Positions 7,155-14,676 of a stretch of 41,659 nt of DNA are shown here, one piece after another; the first letter of the stretch is position 1; each line of letters opens with the position of its first letter. The notes under the pieces were generated by a model, which saw only the letters and a program-made list of their open reading frames with translations, was not told where the DNA came from and did no database searches. The position numbers and the translations under genes are program-made. Location of the stretch: positions 1-41,659 of the forward strand of contig JAGRLC010000050.1 in NCBI GenBank assembly GCA_020441995.1, read 5' to 3'. The stretch is from Rhodobiaceae bacterium (GTDB lineage Bacteria > Pseudomonadota > Alphaproteobacteria > Rhizobiales > Tepidamorphaceae).

Positions 7155-7712
7155 ATGGGGGAGACGGTTTCATATAGCCAGCGGTTCAATCTGCTTGAGC
7201 GGTACCGGACGTATCATCTCGATGAAGACGCTGTCGTCTGGGAGGATGAAGAAGGTGAAGCCGGACGCATGGCCTATGGCGATATCGCCAGGGTGCGGCT
7301 GTCGTCCTGGCCCGACCTTCAGGCGGGCACGGTTTACGCGGTCATCTCGCCGCGGCGCGGCAAGGCGCTGAAGCTCAGCAACCGCTCCTATGTCAGCCCC
7401 GGCAATTTCGACATGCAGCAGGATGCATTCGCTGTGTTTCTGCGGGCGCTGCACCAAAAGCTTGCGGCGCATGGCGAGGATGTCAGTTACAGGCTTGGCG
7501 CAACGGGAGCCGGTTATGCGGCGACAATCTTCTATTGCTGCGCGCTGTTCATCTTCATTGCTGGAACGATTTATGCGGTGCTTGCCGATGCATCGGCGAT
7601 CATGGGCGCGGTTGCTGTCGTGATCATGCTCGGCTTCGTGCCTTGGCTGGGACGGTTCCTGATTGCCGCCAGGCCTGGCACTTATCGGCCCGGCGACCTG
7701 AACCCATCGTGA
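7155..7712 (+). CDS. Membrane protein of unknown function, first of a tandem paralogous pair
   Basis: This 185-residue protein has a soluble N-terminal region (1-115) and two hydrophobic segments near 121-145 and 148-170. The N-terminus VSYSQRFNLLERYRTYHLDEDAVVWEDEEG is closely parallel to the next gene, as are the lines GRMAYGDIARVRL and LKLSNRSYVS. The fold looks like a PH-like or bPH domain in front of membrane helices, which is inference. The ATG at 7155 is chosen over a TTG at 7137. Its stop codon overlaps the next start as GTGA, so the two are translationally coupled. I do not recognise a named family. Confidence 0.75.
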   Translation: MGETVSYSQRFNLLERYRTYHLDEDAVVWEDEEGEAGRMAYGDIARVRLSSWPDLQAGTVYAVISPRRGKALKLSNRSYVSPGNFDMQQDAFAVFLRALHQKLAAHGEDVSYRLGATGAGYAATIFYCCALFIFIAGTIYAVLADASAIMGAVAVVIMLGFVPWLGRFLIAARPGTYRPGDLNPS

Positions 7713-8314
7713 GCGCGCAGGTCTCATACAGCCACCGGTTTCATGTCTACGCACAGCAGCGGATCTACCGGCTGACCGATGATGCGCTCATCTGGGAAGA
7801 CGAGGACGGCGGGTCCGGGCGTCTGGCCTATGCAGACATTACCAGGGTACATCTTGCTTACCGGCCATCGCGGGCACAGCCGGACCGGTTCCTTGCCACC
7901 ATCGCGTCACGTTCGGGCGAACGCGTCCGGATCAGCAATACGAGCTATCGCGGCTTCAACGATTTCATCGTGCAGGACGCTGAGTATTCGAGCTTCCTGA
8001 AGGCGCTGCACGCGCGGCTGTCCGAAGGCGGATACGAGGTGTCGTTTCGCAAGGGGAGCGGGTTCATCGGGTTTTCCCTCAATCTGGTGCTGACGATTGT
8101 CATCACCGGGGGATTGGCCGCGCTGGCCGTCTATATGCTCTGGGGCGGTTACTACGGGCTGGCGGCGGCAAAGCTGCTGATTGTCGCCTGGTATATGCCG
8201 GTGCTGTTCCGGTTCATGAAGCGCTCGGTGCCCGTGCGTTATACGCCTGACGCCATTCCCGATGACGGACTTCCCTGGGCAGGACGTTCCATGGAAGCGA
8301 AGCGGGCGGGATGA
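7709..8314 (+). CDS. Membrane protein of unknown function, second of a tandem paralogous pair
   Basis: The 201-residue protein starts with GTG in the GTGA overlap with the preceding stop codon; the longer open frame upstream is antisense-type readthrough of the paralogue. The N-terminus (VSYSHRFHVYAQQRIYRL, DDALIWEDEDGGSGRLAYAD) aligns along its length with the first copy. Two hydrophobic segments lie near 120-165, followed by a basic RFMKRSVPVRY and a tail. The last five codons and the stop lie within a perfect 13-bp hairpin. The pair probably arose by tandem duplication and may form a heteromeric membrane complex. Function is unknown. Confidence 0.75.
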   Translation: MSAQVSYSHRFHVYAQQRIYRLTDDALIWEDEDGGSGRLAYADITRVHLAYRPSRAQPDRFLATIASRSGERVRISNTSYRGFNDFIVQDAEYSSFLKALHARLSEGGYEVSFRKGSGFIGFSLNLVLTIVITGGLAALAVYMLWGGYYGLAAAKLLIVAWYMPVLFRFMKRSVPVRYTPDAIPDDGLPWAGRSMEAKRAG

Positions 8315-8331
8315 AATACCCGCCCGCTTCG
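8298..8331. terminator. Perfect 13-bp hairpin overlapping the stop codon, between convergent genes
   Basis: CGAAGCGGGCGGG (8298-8310) pairs perfectly with CCCGCCCGCTTCG (8319-8331) around an 8-base loop. The TGA stop of the upstream gene (8312-8314) sits in the loop. It ends 10 bases before the stop of the convergent gene at 8342. No T-tract is present, so termination may be factor-assisted, or it may stabilise both 3' ends. Confidence 0.7.
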
Positions 8332-8341
8332 TTGAGACCAG

Positions 8342-8608
8342 CTATTCCTTGCGGGTAATCGAGGTGATGCGGTCGATGCCGTTGTCGCCGCCCTCATACT
8401 GGATGACGATGACGTCGCCCGGTTTTATGTCTTCGGGCAAGCCGAGATCGGGTGTCACATTGGCAACCTGCGTACGGTCGTTGAATGTCAGGACGCGATT
8501 GACCGGGTCCCAGTTCGTGACTTCCACGACCAGGGTGCCGTCGGCGCGGGCGGCAAGGGTGGAGGCGGCCAGAAGGACGGCTGCTGCAATTGCGGCGCGA
8601 AGCTGCAT
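8342..8608 (-). CDS. Small secreted DUF1344-like protein
   Basis: An 88-residue secreted protein. The start at 8608 is chosen because AAAGGA lies 7 bases upstream and the signal peptide (MQLRAAIAAAVLLAA to ARA) begins there. The mature part is about 65 residues with NWDPVNRVLTFNDRTQVANV, LPEDIKPGDVIVIQYEGG and RITSITRKE. The layout (strand, DxxxRxLTF, GDxVxIxYE, closing strand) parallels the DUF1344 protein at 1688-1960, so it is probably a diverged member. Role unknown. Confidence 0.72.
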   Translation of the reverse strand: MQLRAAIAAAVLLAASTLAARADGTLVVEVTNWDPVNRVLTFNDRTQVANVTPDLGLPEDIKPGDVIVIQYEGGDNGIDRITSITRKE

Positions 8609-8644
8609 GGGGTGATCCTTTCCGCGGATCTGGAGTGTTTGCAA

Positions 8645-8972
8645 AAGAGGTTCGCGGTTTGCAGCGGCCGGTGTTTGTCACCGGCGGCCTGGTCCCTTGG
8701 CCGCGTTTATCCGGTCATGGCCGGAGCTGCGTTTGGGCCGCAGCGGGCGGCGGGTCTTACGCAGTTTTGCGCTTTGGACCGCGTGAATTGCATAGCGCCC
8801 GGAATATGGCCGATTGAAGACTGGCGCGGCACCTCCGGTAGAATTTTCATCTCCTGATTCAGGTATCGCTAACCTTGCGGAAAAACAGACGAATTTCCGG
8901 GAAATGCGTTCAGGGGTTTTCAATGACCCTAGGTCATGCTGCGGCCTCCATTCAAAAATTACGGAACGTCAA
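8645..8972. other. Gene-free region upstream of the cupin-like gene
   Basis: About 330 bases separate two divergently read genes. I find no convincing coding sequence: the short open frames have no ribosome binding sites or family features. The only clear structure is the dyad at 8923-8937. Confidence 0.5.
8923..8937. promoter_or_regulatory. Dyad upstream of the cupin-like gene
   Basis: ATGACC-CTA-GGTCAT is a perfect 6-bp dyad with a 3-base centre, 35 bases before the start codon at 8973. The position fits an operator or activator site; the regulator is unknown. Confidence 0.35.
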
Positions 8973-9956
8973 ATGAAGCGGGATAGCGATATTTCACACG
9001 GCGGCGGGCGCGTTGCGGCACCGGCGCGGATCATGACTGGCTGGAAGCCGGAACACTCCGAGCTCTGGGGGCAGCATCCGGTTTGCATCAACCACGCGTT
9101 GCCCGAAACGGGGCTGTTCAGCGACGATGTGCTGGCCGGGCTGATCGAAAGCTATCCGCGCCAGCACTACGACTTCCTGCATATGGGCGAACAGGGCGTT
9201 CACAAGAAGCTGTGGAGCGAGGGAGAGATTGGCGGCGCGGACGGCAAGACCGTGCTGGATGCAATCAAGCAAGGCCGTCTCTGGCTCAACCTGCGCCGCG
9301 TGCACGAAGTGGATTCCCGCTACGCCGATCTGATGGGGAACATGTTCGCCGAGCTTGAGAAGCTGGTGCCGAACTTCTCCACCTACAAGCACAATTTCGG
9401 CATCTTGGTCTCTTCGCCGAAGGCGCAGGTCTATTACCACGCCGATATCCCCGGTCAGTCGCTGTGGCAGGTGCGCGGCGAGAAGCGGGTCTATGTCTAT
9501 CCCAACTATGCGCCGTTCCTTGCGGAGAAGGACATGGAGCGGGTGATCCTCGGCGAGATCGAGGAGGACATTCCTTACGAGCCGTGGTTCGACGACTACG
9601 CGCAGGTCGTGACGTTGAAGCCCGGCGAGATGCTGAACTGGCCGCTCAATGCGCCGCACCGTGTCGAGAATCTCGATTGCGTCAACGTGTCGGTGACCAC
9701 CGAGCACTGGACCGACGAGATCCGCAACATGTACGCGATCCGCTATGCCAACGGCGTGCTGCGTTCGCGTCTCGGCGTTACGCCGCCGAAGCCGTTCACG
9801 CACGGTCCCGCGTTCTGGGCCAAGGCGGCACTGGCCGCCGGCGTCAAGAAATCCGGCCTGCTGAAGCGCTTCCGCTATGACCGCGAAGTGACCTGGACAC
9901 TCGACCCGAAGGCATCCAGCAAGATGGCGCCGCTGGCGGAGACCTATCACCGGTAA
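8973..9956 (+). CDS. Cupin/JmjC-like protein
   Basis: This 327-residue protein has a cupin-like core. YYHADIPGQSLWQVRGEKRVYVYPN contains a His-X-Asp pair (H156, D158) followed by the GxxxW...GxK strand, and LNWPLNAPHRVEN supplies the distal His229. That is the metal site layout of JmjC/FIH-type 2-oxoglutarate oxygenases. An N-terminal helical region (1-140) and a basic C-terminal tail (LLKRFRYDREVTWTL) flank it. The start at 8973 is favoured over 8814 because the first 53 residues of the longer form are atypical; the ribosome binding site (GGAA) is weak. It is a single-gene unit with its own terminator. A hydroxylase activity is inference. Confidence 0.72.
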   Translation: MKRDSDISHGGGRVAAPARIMTGWKPEHSELWGQHPVCINHALPETGLFSDDVLAGLIESYPRQHYDFLHMGEQGVHKKLWSEGEIGGADGKTVLDAIKQGRLWLNLRRVHEVDSRYADLMGNMFAELEKLVPNFSTYKHNFGILVSSPKAQVYYHADIPGQSLWQVRGEKRVYVYPNYAPFLAEKDMERVILGEIEEDIPYEPWFDDYAQVVTLKPGEMLNWPLNAPHRVENLDCVNVSVTTEHWTDEIRNMYAIRYANGVLRSRLGVTPPKPFTHGPAFWAKAALAAGVKKSGLLKRFRYDREVTWTLDPKASSKMAPLAETYHR

Positions 9957-9984
9957 ATTTCCAGCCAGAGCCGAGACTATCGAG

Positions 9985-10015
9985 CCCCGGCGCAACCGCG
10001 CCGGGGTTTCTTTTT
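9985..10015 (+). terminator. Rho-independent terminator of the cupin-like gene
   Basis: CCCCGGCGC (9985-9993) pairs perfectly with GCGCCGGGG (9998-10006), loop AACC, followed by TTTCTTTTT. It lies 28 bases after the stop codon. Confidence 0.88.
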
Positions 10016-10113
10016 CAGGAGACCGGTTCTTTGTTCAGGCGCTCGCGCTGCCGGCGAGGCGGTGTCCTGTGACTTACGGACGCACGCCCCATGCCGCGCA
10101 GGCAAAACGCGTG

Positions 10114-10208
10114 GCGTTATAGTAATATAGCGCAACCTGAATATCAGCGTTCAGCGGGGTGTGGCCTTCCAGCCCAAAGATGACAAAACGCTGACAGTCC
10201 CTGTCAGC
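10114..10208. promoter_or_regulatory. Two dyads upstream of the phosphatase gene
   Basis: GCTGACAG-TCC-CTGTCAGC (10190-10208) is a perfect 8-bp dyad with a 3-base centre, and a further TGACA precedes it at 10181. GCGTTATA and TATAGCGC (10114-10133) form an imperfect dyad with one mismatch. Both lie within 160 bases of the start at 10274, so they are candidate operator sites. Confidence 0.35.
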
Positions 10209-10273
10209 CGTCCGTCATTGCGGGCCTGCGACAAGCGGTGATAGAAGCCACGGAACAGCAACGACGGTGACAA

Positions 10274-10891
10274 ATGAGAGAACGGCAAGCCTCTTGCAGC
10301 CGGCAGCACACTCAGCGAGATGTTTGCCGTCCTTGGTTCAGGCGTATGCTGGCAATTTTGCTGATTAGTGCTGTATCTGGCGGTATCTACCTTGGATGGC
10401 TGCAGCTTTCCGGTAATTTCCATGAAATCCTGCCGGGAGAGCTCTACCGGTCCGCACAGCCCACACCGTCGCGGATAGAGCGCTATGTGGCTCAATACGG
10501 GATACGCAGCATCATCAACTTGCGCGGCGCGAACCTGAAAGCTGAATGGTATAAAGGGGAAATGAAGGCATCGCAGCGGCTTGGTCTGCGCCATGTCGAC
10601 TTCGGCTTGTCAGCTAAAAAAATGCCGTCCAGCGAACAGGCCCATGAGCTGGTTAAATTGATGAAATCCCTACCCAAACCGATCCTAGTACACTGCAAGG
10701 GAGGATCGGACCGCAGCGGACTGGCTTCAGCGTTGTATCTTGCGGCGGTTGCGGGCCGGGGCGAAGAGGATGCTGAGGGTCAGATTTCATTCCGCTACGG
10801 CCATATCGGCATTCCCTTTTTCTCGGCGACGTTCGCGATGGATGTAGGCTGGGAAAAATATGAATCATGGCTGGGCTTCGGCGATTCATAA
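10274..10891 (+). CDS. Tyrosine/dual-specificity phosphatase-like protein, membrane-anchored
   Basis: The 205-residue protein carries the Cys-phosphatase P-loop VHCKGGSDRSGLA (Cys141, Arg147; C-X5-R) and the usual upstream elements: PGELYRSAQPTPSRIERYV, YGIRSIINLRG and the general-acid region DFGLSAKK. This arrangement matches the dual-specificity phosphatase family common in alphaproteobacteria. A hydrophobic segment at residues 25-45 probably anchors it in the inner membrane with the catalytic domain outside or inside unknown. The ATG at 10274 follows GGTGA; an internal start at 10346 would remove only the basic N-terminus. The substrate may be phosphotyrosine or a phospholipid. Confidence 0.85.
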   Translation: MRERQASCSRQHTQRDVCRPWFRRMLAILLISAVSGGIYLGWLQLSGNFHEILPGELYRSAQPTPSRIERYVAQYGIRSIINLRGANLKAEWYKGEMKASQRLGLRHVDFGLSAKKMPSSEQAHELVKLMKSLPKPILVHCKGGSDRSGLASALYLAAVAGRGEEDAEGQISFRYGHIGIPFFSATFAMDVGWEKYESWLGFGDS

Positions 10892-10899
10892 GGAGATGG

Positions 10900-10919
10900 C
10901 CCGGCGCGTTGGTGCCGGG
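10900..10919. terminator. Hairpin between convergent genes
   Basis: CCCGGC (10900-10905) pairs with GCCGGG (10914-10919), followed by TTTCG. It lies between the stop codons of the phosphatase gene and the convergent porin gene and may serve the plus strand. Confidence 0.55.
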
Positions 10920-10926
10920 TTTCGCA

Positions 10927-12189
10927 TCACCACGTAAACGTTCCTGAAACGCCGAACATGTCGAGATCGGTTTCCATGGAGCCGATCAGCGTGCCCTGTG
11001 TGTTTGTGGCGCTGGGCGTCACGTTGATCGCCGCGTCGTCATAGAACACGTGGGCGTAGAAGGCCGACCACTTGAAGCGGTCGCTGACCTGGCGTTCGTA
11101 GCCGAGGCCAACCATGATGCGGTCGGCATCCGGTGACAGGGTGTTGCCGCCGCCATCGGATACGGCGGTGTCGTACTGGATGCCGAAGCGCCAGGTGTTC
11201 TTCTCGTCAGGCCTGTATTCCGCACCGATCGCGAAAATCCAGCTGTCATCCCAGCTCTGAGGGCGAACATCGCGCGAGACCGGGGAAGGCGGGGCTAGTG
11301 CGATGTCGAAGCCGGTGAAGGTGGAGAAATCCTGCCATTCGATTTCCCCAAGCAGGGTCCAGCCGCTGTGCAGCTTCTGGCGGATGCCGAGCGAGACGAT
11401 CTGCGGCATCGTGAGATCGTATTGCGCACCGTAGGCGACAACGTCACGCAGGCCTGCTGATCCATTGAAGTCATGATCCATCTGCGAGCGGTAGGCGAGG
11501 CCGATGGTTGTGCCATCGTGCGGTTTCCAGATCAGGCCCGCGCTGAAGCCGACCTCGACGTCGTCTCCTTCGAGAAAGCCGGTGTAATCGAAGCCGCCGG
11601 GTCCGATTTCCGTGCGCTCGAACTTGCCGTCGAAATATTCAACCGTCACGCCGCCGCCAACGGCCAGCGTTTCTGTCAGCTGGTAGGCGAGCGAAAGCGT
11701 GCCGGAATAGGTGGTGATATCGGTTTTGGTCAGTTGATAGCGACCCGACCATGTGGGGTCCTCGGCGTCGATCTTGGCGGCAAAGGGGCTATAGAAGGCA
11801 AAGCCGAGCTTGAGCCGCTCGTTGATCGAATAAGATGCATAAACGTTCGGCGCGAAGGCCTCGCCGGCAAGATCGGAAACGCTGTTGGGCGGGAGCGGCT
11901 GGTTAAATGTTGTGTTGGGTGTGGTTGCCGCCGCCGCGTTGAGCGTCAGGTCGGGAATAAAGACCTTGGCGTCGACATAGATTTGATGGCCCTGCAAAGA
12001 CGCGTTTGAGGCCGGGTTGAAGAACAGGCCGGACGGGTCGCCGGTGCCCGCTGTCGCGCCGGCAATCGCGGTGGCGTTGGCGGTGGCAGATTGGTATGGC
12101 GCATAGAAACCGCCGGCAAACGCCGGGCCGGATGCGCACCCAATAACAATTGCGGCAAGTGAAACCTGCCGGAAACCAACCCTTTTCAT
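10927..12189 (-). CDS. OmpP1/FadL-type outer membrane transporter
   Basis: A 420-residue outer membrane beta-barrel. A signal peptide ends near residue 25 (GPAFAGGF), and the mature start GGFYAPYQSATANATAIAGA followed by DPSGLFFNPASNA is the N-terminal hatch motif of FadL proteins. The rest alternates strands with aromatic girdles and ends ...MFGVSGTFTW, with the terminal aromatic residue recognised by the Bam machinery. FadL-type proteins take up long-chain fatty acids or other hydrophobic compounds. The start at 12189 has a GGGGGG stretch 5 bases upstream. It is divergent from the purine permease gene. Confidence 0.9.
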   Translation of the reverse strand: MKRVGFRQVSLAAIVIGCASGPAFAGGFYAPYQSATANATAIAGATAGTGDPSGLFFNPASNASLQGHQIYVDAKVFIPDLTLNAAAATTPNTTFNQPLPPNSVSDLAGEAFAPNVYASYSINERLKLGFAFYSPFAAKIDAEDPTWSGRYQLTKTDITTYSGTLSLAYQLTETLAVGGGVTVEYFDGKFERTEIGPGGFDYTGFLEGDDVEVGFSAGLIWKPHDGTTIGLAYRSQMDHDFNGSAGLRDVVAYGAQYDLTMPQIVSLGIRQKLHSGWTLLGEIEWQDFSTFTGFDIALAPPSPVSRDVRPQSWDDSWIFAIGAEYRPDEKNTWRFGIQYDTAVSDGGGNTLSPDADRIMVGLGYERQVSDRFKWSAFYAHVFYDDAAINVTPSATNTQGTLIGSMETDLDMFGVSGTFTW

Positions 12190-12392
12190 GATGCCCCCCA
12201 AGGCTTTTCACAGCAGCTTAGGAGTGCGCCCACACCAGTTCAATGCCTAATTTACCTCATGGAAGTTGTAGCCTTTTCCTGTGTTGCAGGATTCAGTGGA
12301 AAAGTAGGCACTTATTTTTGCGCCGCAACAAAATGCGGTTAGCCTTGCCCAAGGGGAACGGGCAAATCTGTCCGGCAAAGCTGGGGATGCAG

Positions 12393-13706
12393 ATGAACGA
12401 CAAGCAAAGCGCAAGCGGACTTGATGGCTTTTTCGGTATCAGTGCGGCGGGATCAAGTATCCGCACCGAGGTCATCGCGGGGCTGACCACATTTCTTACG
12501 ATGGCCTATATCGTTTTCGTCAATCCGCAGATCCTGTCGGCGGCTGGAATGCCGCAGGGCGCGGTTTTCGTGGCGACCTGCATTGCCGCCTTCGTCGGCA
12601 CCATGATCATGGCGCTGCTGGCCAACTACCCGATCGCATTGGCGCCGGGCATGGGGCTCAATGCCTTCGTCGCCTTCGGCGTCGTCGGCGGCATGGGATA
12701 CACATGGCAGGAAGCACTGGCCACGGTGTTCGTGTCCGGTGTCATCTTCATCGTCATATCGGCCCTGCCGGTGCGTGAATGGATCATCAACGCCATTCCG
12801 CAGGTGTTGAAGCTGTCGGTCTCGGCGGGCATCGGATTGTTCCTCGGTATTATCGCGCTGGAGAACGCGGGCATCGTCGTCGATCATCCCGCGACGCTGG
12901 TGACGGCCGGCGACCTGACATCGCCCGGACCGATCCTTGCCTTCGTCGGCTTCGCGCTGATCGCAGGCCTCAACTACCTCAAGGTTCCAGGGGCAACGAT
13001 CATCGGTATCCTTGCCGCGACGGTCGCGGGCATGCCCTTTGGCGTCGCCAGCTATGGCGGACTCGTGTCGATGCCGCCCGATCCCTCTCCGACGCTGTTC
13101 GCGCTCGATTTCGGCAAGGTCATGACCGCGAGTTTCTGGACCGTGGCCTTGTCGCTGCTGTTCGTCGACCTGTTCGATACGGCGGGCACGCTCATTGGGG
13201 TCGCGCACAGGGCAGGTCTGCTGGACGAGAACGGCAAGCTGCCGCGCATGCGCCAGGCGCTTCTGGCGGATTCGTCTGCCACCGTCGTCGGCGCGCTGGC
13301 GGGGACATCCAACACCACGAGCTATGTGGAAAGCGCTTCGGGTGTGGCTGCCGGCGGACGTACGGGGCTCGCGTCGGTTGTCACCGCATGCCTGTTTCTG
13401 CTGGCGCTTTTCTTCTCGCCGCTGGCCGGTTCAATCCCGGCCTACGCCACGGCGGCCGCCCTGCTCTACGTCGCGGTTGTGATGGCCCGGGGCCTTGCAG
13501 AGATCGACTGGGACGACATTACCGAAGCGGCGCCCGCCGTGATCGCGGCGATCACCATGCCGCTGACCTATTCGATCGCGACCGGTATCGGACTTGGCTT
13601 CATCACCTATGTTCTGGTCAAGGCGATCGCGGGCAAGTTCTCGGAGCTGACGCCTGCGGTCTGGGGACTGGCAATTATCTTCTGCGTCAAGTTCCTGCTG
13701 GGCTGA
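12393..13706 (+). CDS. AzgA-type (NCS2) purine permease
   Basis: This 437-residue inner membrane transporter has the features of the AzgA subfamily of NCS2 permeases: GLTTFLTMAYIVFVNPQIL, APGMGLNAFVAFG, LFDTAGTLIGVA and GTSNTTSYVESASGVAAGGR. About 12-14 membrane helices are present. The expected substrates are adenine, guanine or hypoxanthine by proton symport. The start at 12393 (or 12387 two codons earlier) follows GGGG; the much longer open frame upstream starts in a region without conservation. Its 3' end overlaps the convergent EamA gene by 20 bases. No purine riboswitch was recognised upstream. Confidence 0.92.
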   Translation: MNDKQSASGLDGFFGISAAGSSIRTEVIAGLTTFLTMAYIVFVNPQILSAAGMPQGAVFVATCIAAFVGTMIMALLANYPIALAPGMGLNAFVAFGVVGGMGYTWQEALATVFVSGVIFIVISALPVREWIINAIPQVLKLSVSAGIGLFLGIIALENAGIVVDHPATLVTAGDLTSPGPILAFVGFALIAGLNYLKVPGATIIGILAATVAGMPFGVASYGGLVSMPPDPSPTLFALDFGKVMTASFWTVALSLLFVDLFDTAGTLIGVAHRAGLLDENGKLPRMRQALLADSSATVVGALAGTSNTTSYVESASGVAAGGRTGLASVVTACLFLLALFFSPLAGSIPAYATAAALLYVAVVMARGLAEIDWDDITEAAPAVIAAITMPLTYSIATGIGLGFITYVLVKAIAGKFSELTPAVWGLAIIFCVKFLLG

Positions 13707-14589
13707 CGGGTTTCCGCCTGGCGAGCGGCGCTAGCTCGACCAGCAGGATCGCGGCAAGGATCATGCCGGCGCCGATGGCGCCGGCGACGCCCAACCGTTC
13801 GCTCAGCAGCCATGCGCCGAACAGGGCGGCGAAGACGCCTTCGCCCGACAGGATGATGGCGGCATCGGCGGCCGGTGTGTCCCGCTGCCCGATCGTTTGC
13901 AGGGTGAAGCCGAGCGCGCCGCCGATCAGGCCCGCATAGAGAATTTCGGGCATGGCCGCCGAGATTGCCCGCCAACCCGGTTGCTCCAGTGCAAAACCGA
14001 GGATGATGCCGCATACGCCGCAAACCGCGAACTGGATGGCGGCGATCTGCAATGGTCTGCGCGAGCGCACGGCGACCAGGCCGATCAGCGTCACATGCAG
14101 TGCCCAGAAGATAGAGCCGCAGATGATCAGCAGGTCGCCCGCGCCAATAGGGTTCAAGCCGCCGCCGCCAAGCAGGAACGTTCCGGCGACCGACATCAGC
14201 GCGGCCGGCCATACGGCGGCGGGCGGCGGTTTGCGGTAAAGCATCCAGACGATGAACGGTACCATGACCACATAAAGACCGGTGAGGAACCCTGCGTTCG
14301 TCACAGTGGTGCTGACGATGCCCCATTGCTGGAAGGCGCAGCCGCAGAAGAATACAAGACCGATCAGCATGGACATGCGCAGGTCGGAGCGTGACATGGG
14401 GACAAGCGCGGTGTTGCGGTTCTCGATGAAACGCATCAGCGGCCATACCGCGGCAGCCGCGATCAGGAAGCGCAGACCGATGAACGTGAACGGACCGATA
14501 TTGTCCATCGCCGTGGACTGGGCGACAAAGCCCAGCCCCCACACGAGGGCGGCAATCAAAAGTATCAGGTCGGCGCGCAATCTGGTCAT
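13687..14589 (-). CDS. EamA-family (DMT) transporter
   Basis: A 300-residue membrane protein with ten predicted helices in two EamA repeats. The first opens LILLIAALVWGLGFVAQSTA and ends near residue 145; the second begins near GDLLIICGSIFWALHVTLIG. Repeat ends carry the typical GLYVVMVPFIVWML and GEGVFAALFGAWLLSERL signatures. DMT exporters move amino acids and other metabolites; the substrate is unknown. It is convergent with the purine permease (20-base overlap) and divergent from the MMPL gene, 87 bases apart. Confidence 0.9.
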   Translation of the reverse strand: MTRLRADLILLIAALVWGLGFVAQSTAMDNIGPFTFIGLRFLIAAAAVWPLMRFIENRNTALVPMSRSDLRMSMLIGLVFFCGCAFQQWGIVSTTVTNAGFLTGLYVVMVPFIVWMLYRKPPPAAVWPAALMSVAGTFLLGGGGLNPIGAGDLLIICGSIFWALHVTLIGLVAVRSRRPLQIAAIQFAVCGVCGIILGFALEQPGWRAISAAMPEILYAGLIGGALGFTLQTIGQRDTPAADAAIILSGEGVFAALFGAWLLSERLGVAGAIGAGMILAAILLVELAPLARRKPVSPAGT

Positions 14590-14676
14590 GTCGGGCGGGC
14601 TTAGCGGCTGGCTCGCAAGGCTTCAAGCAATGATCGCGCAGAGCCAGCATGCGCCAATTGTGCTAGCCTGTTTTTT

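Noticed and set aside
12190-12392. Purine riboswitch upstream of the AzgA permease
   Set aside because: The conserved three-way junction and loop sequences are not recognisable, and this class is rare in alphaproteobacteria.
13687-13706. 20-base 3' overlap of convergent genes as a regulatory antisense
   Set aside because: Short tail-to-tail overlaps are common in compact genomes and nothing further supports regulation.
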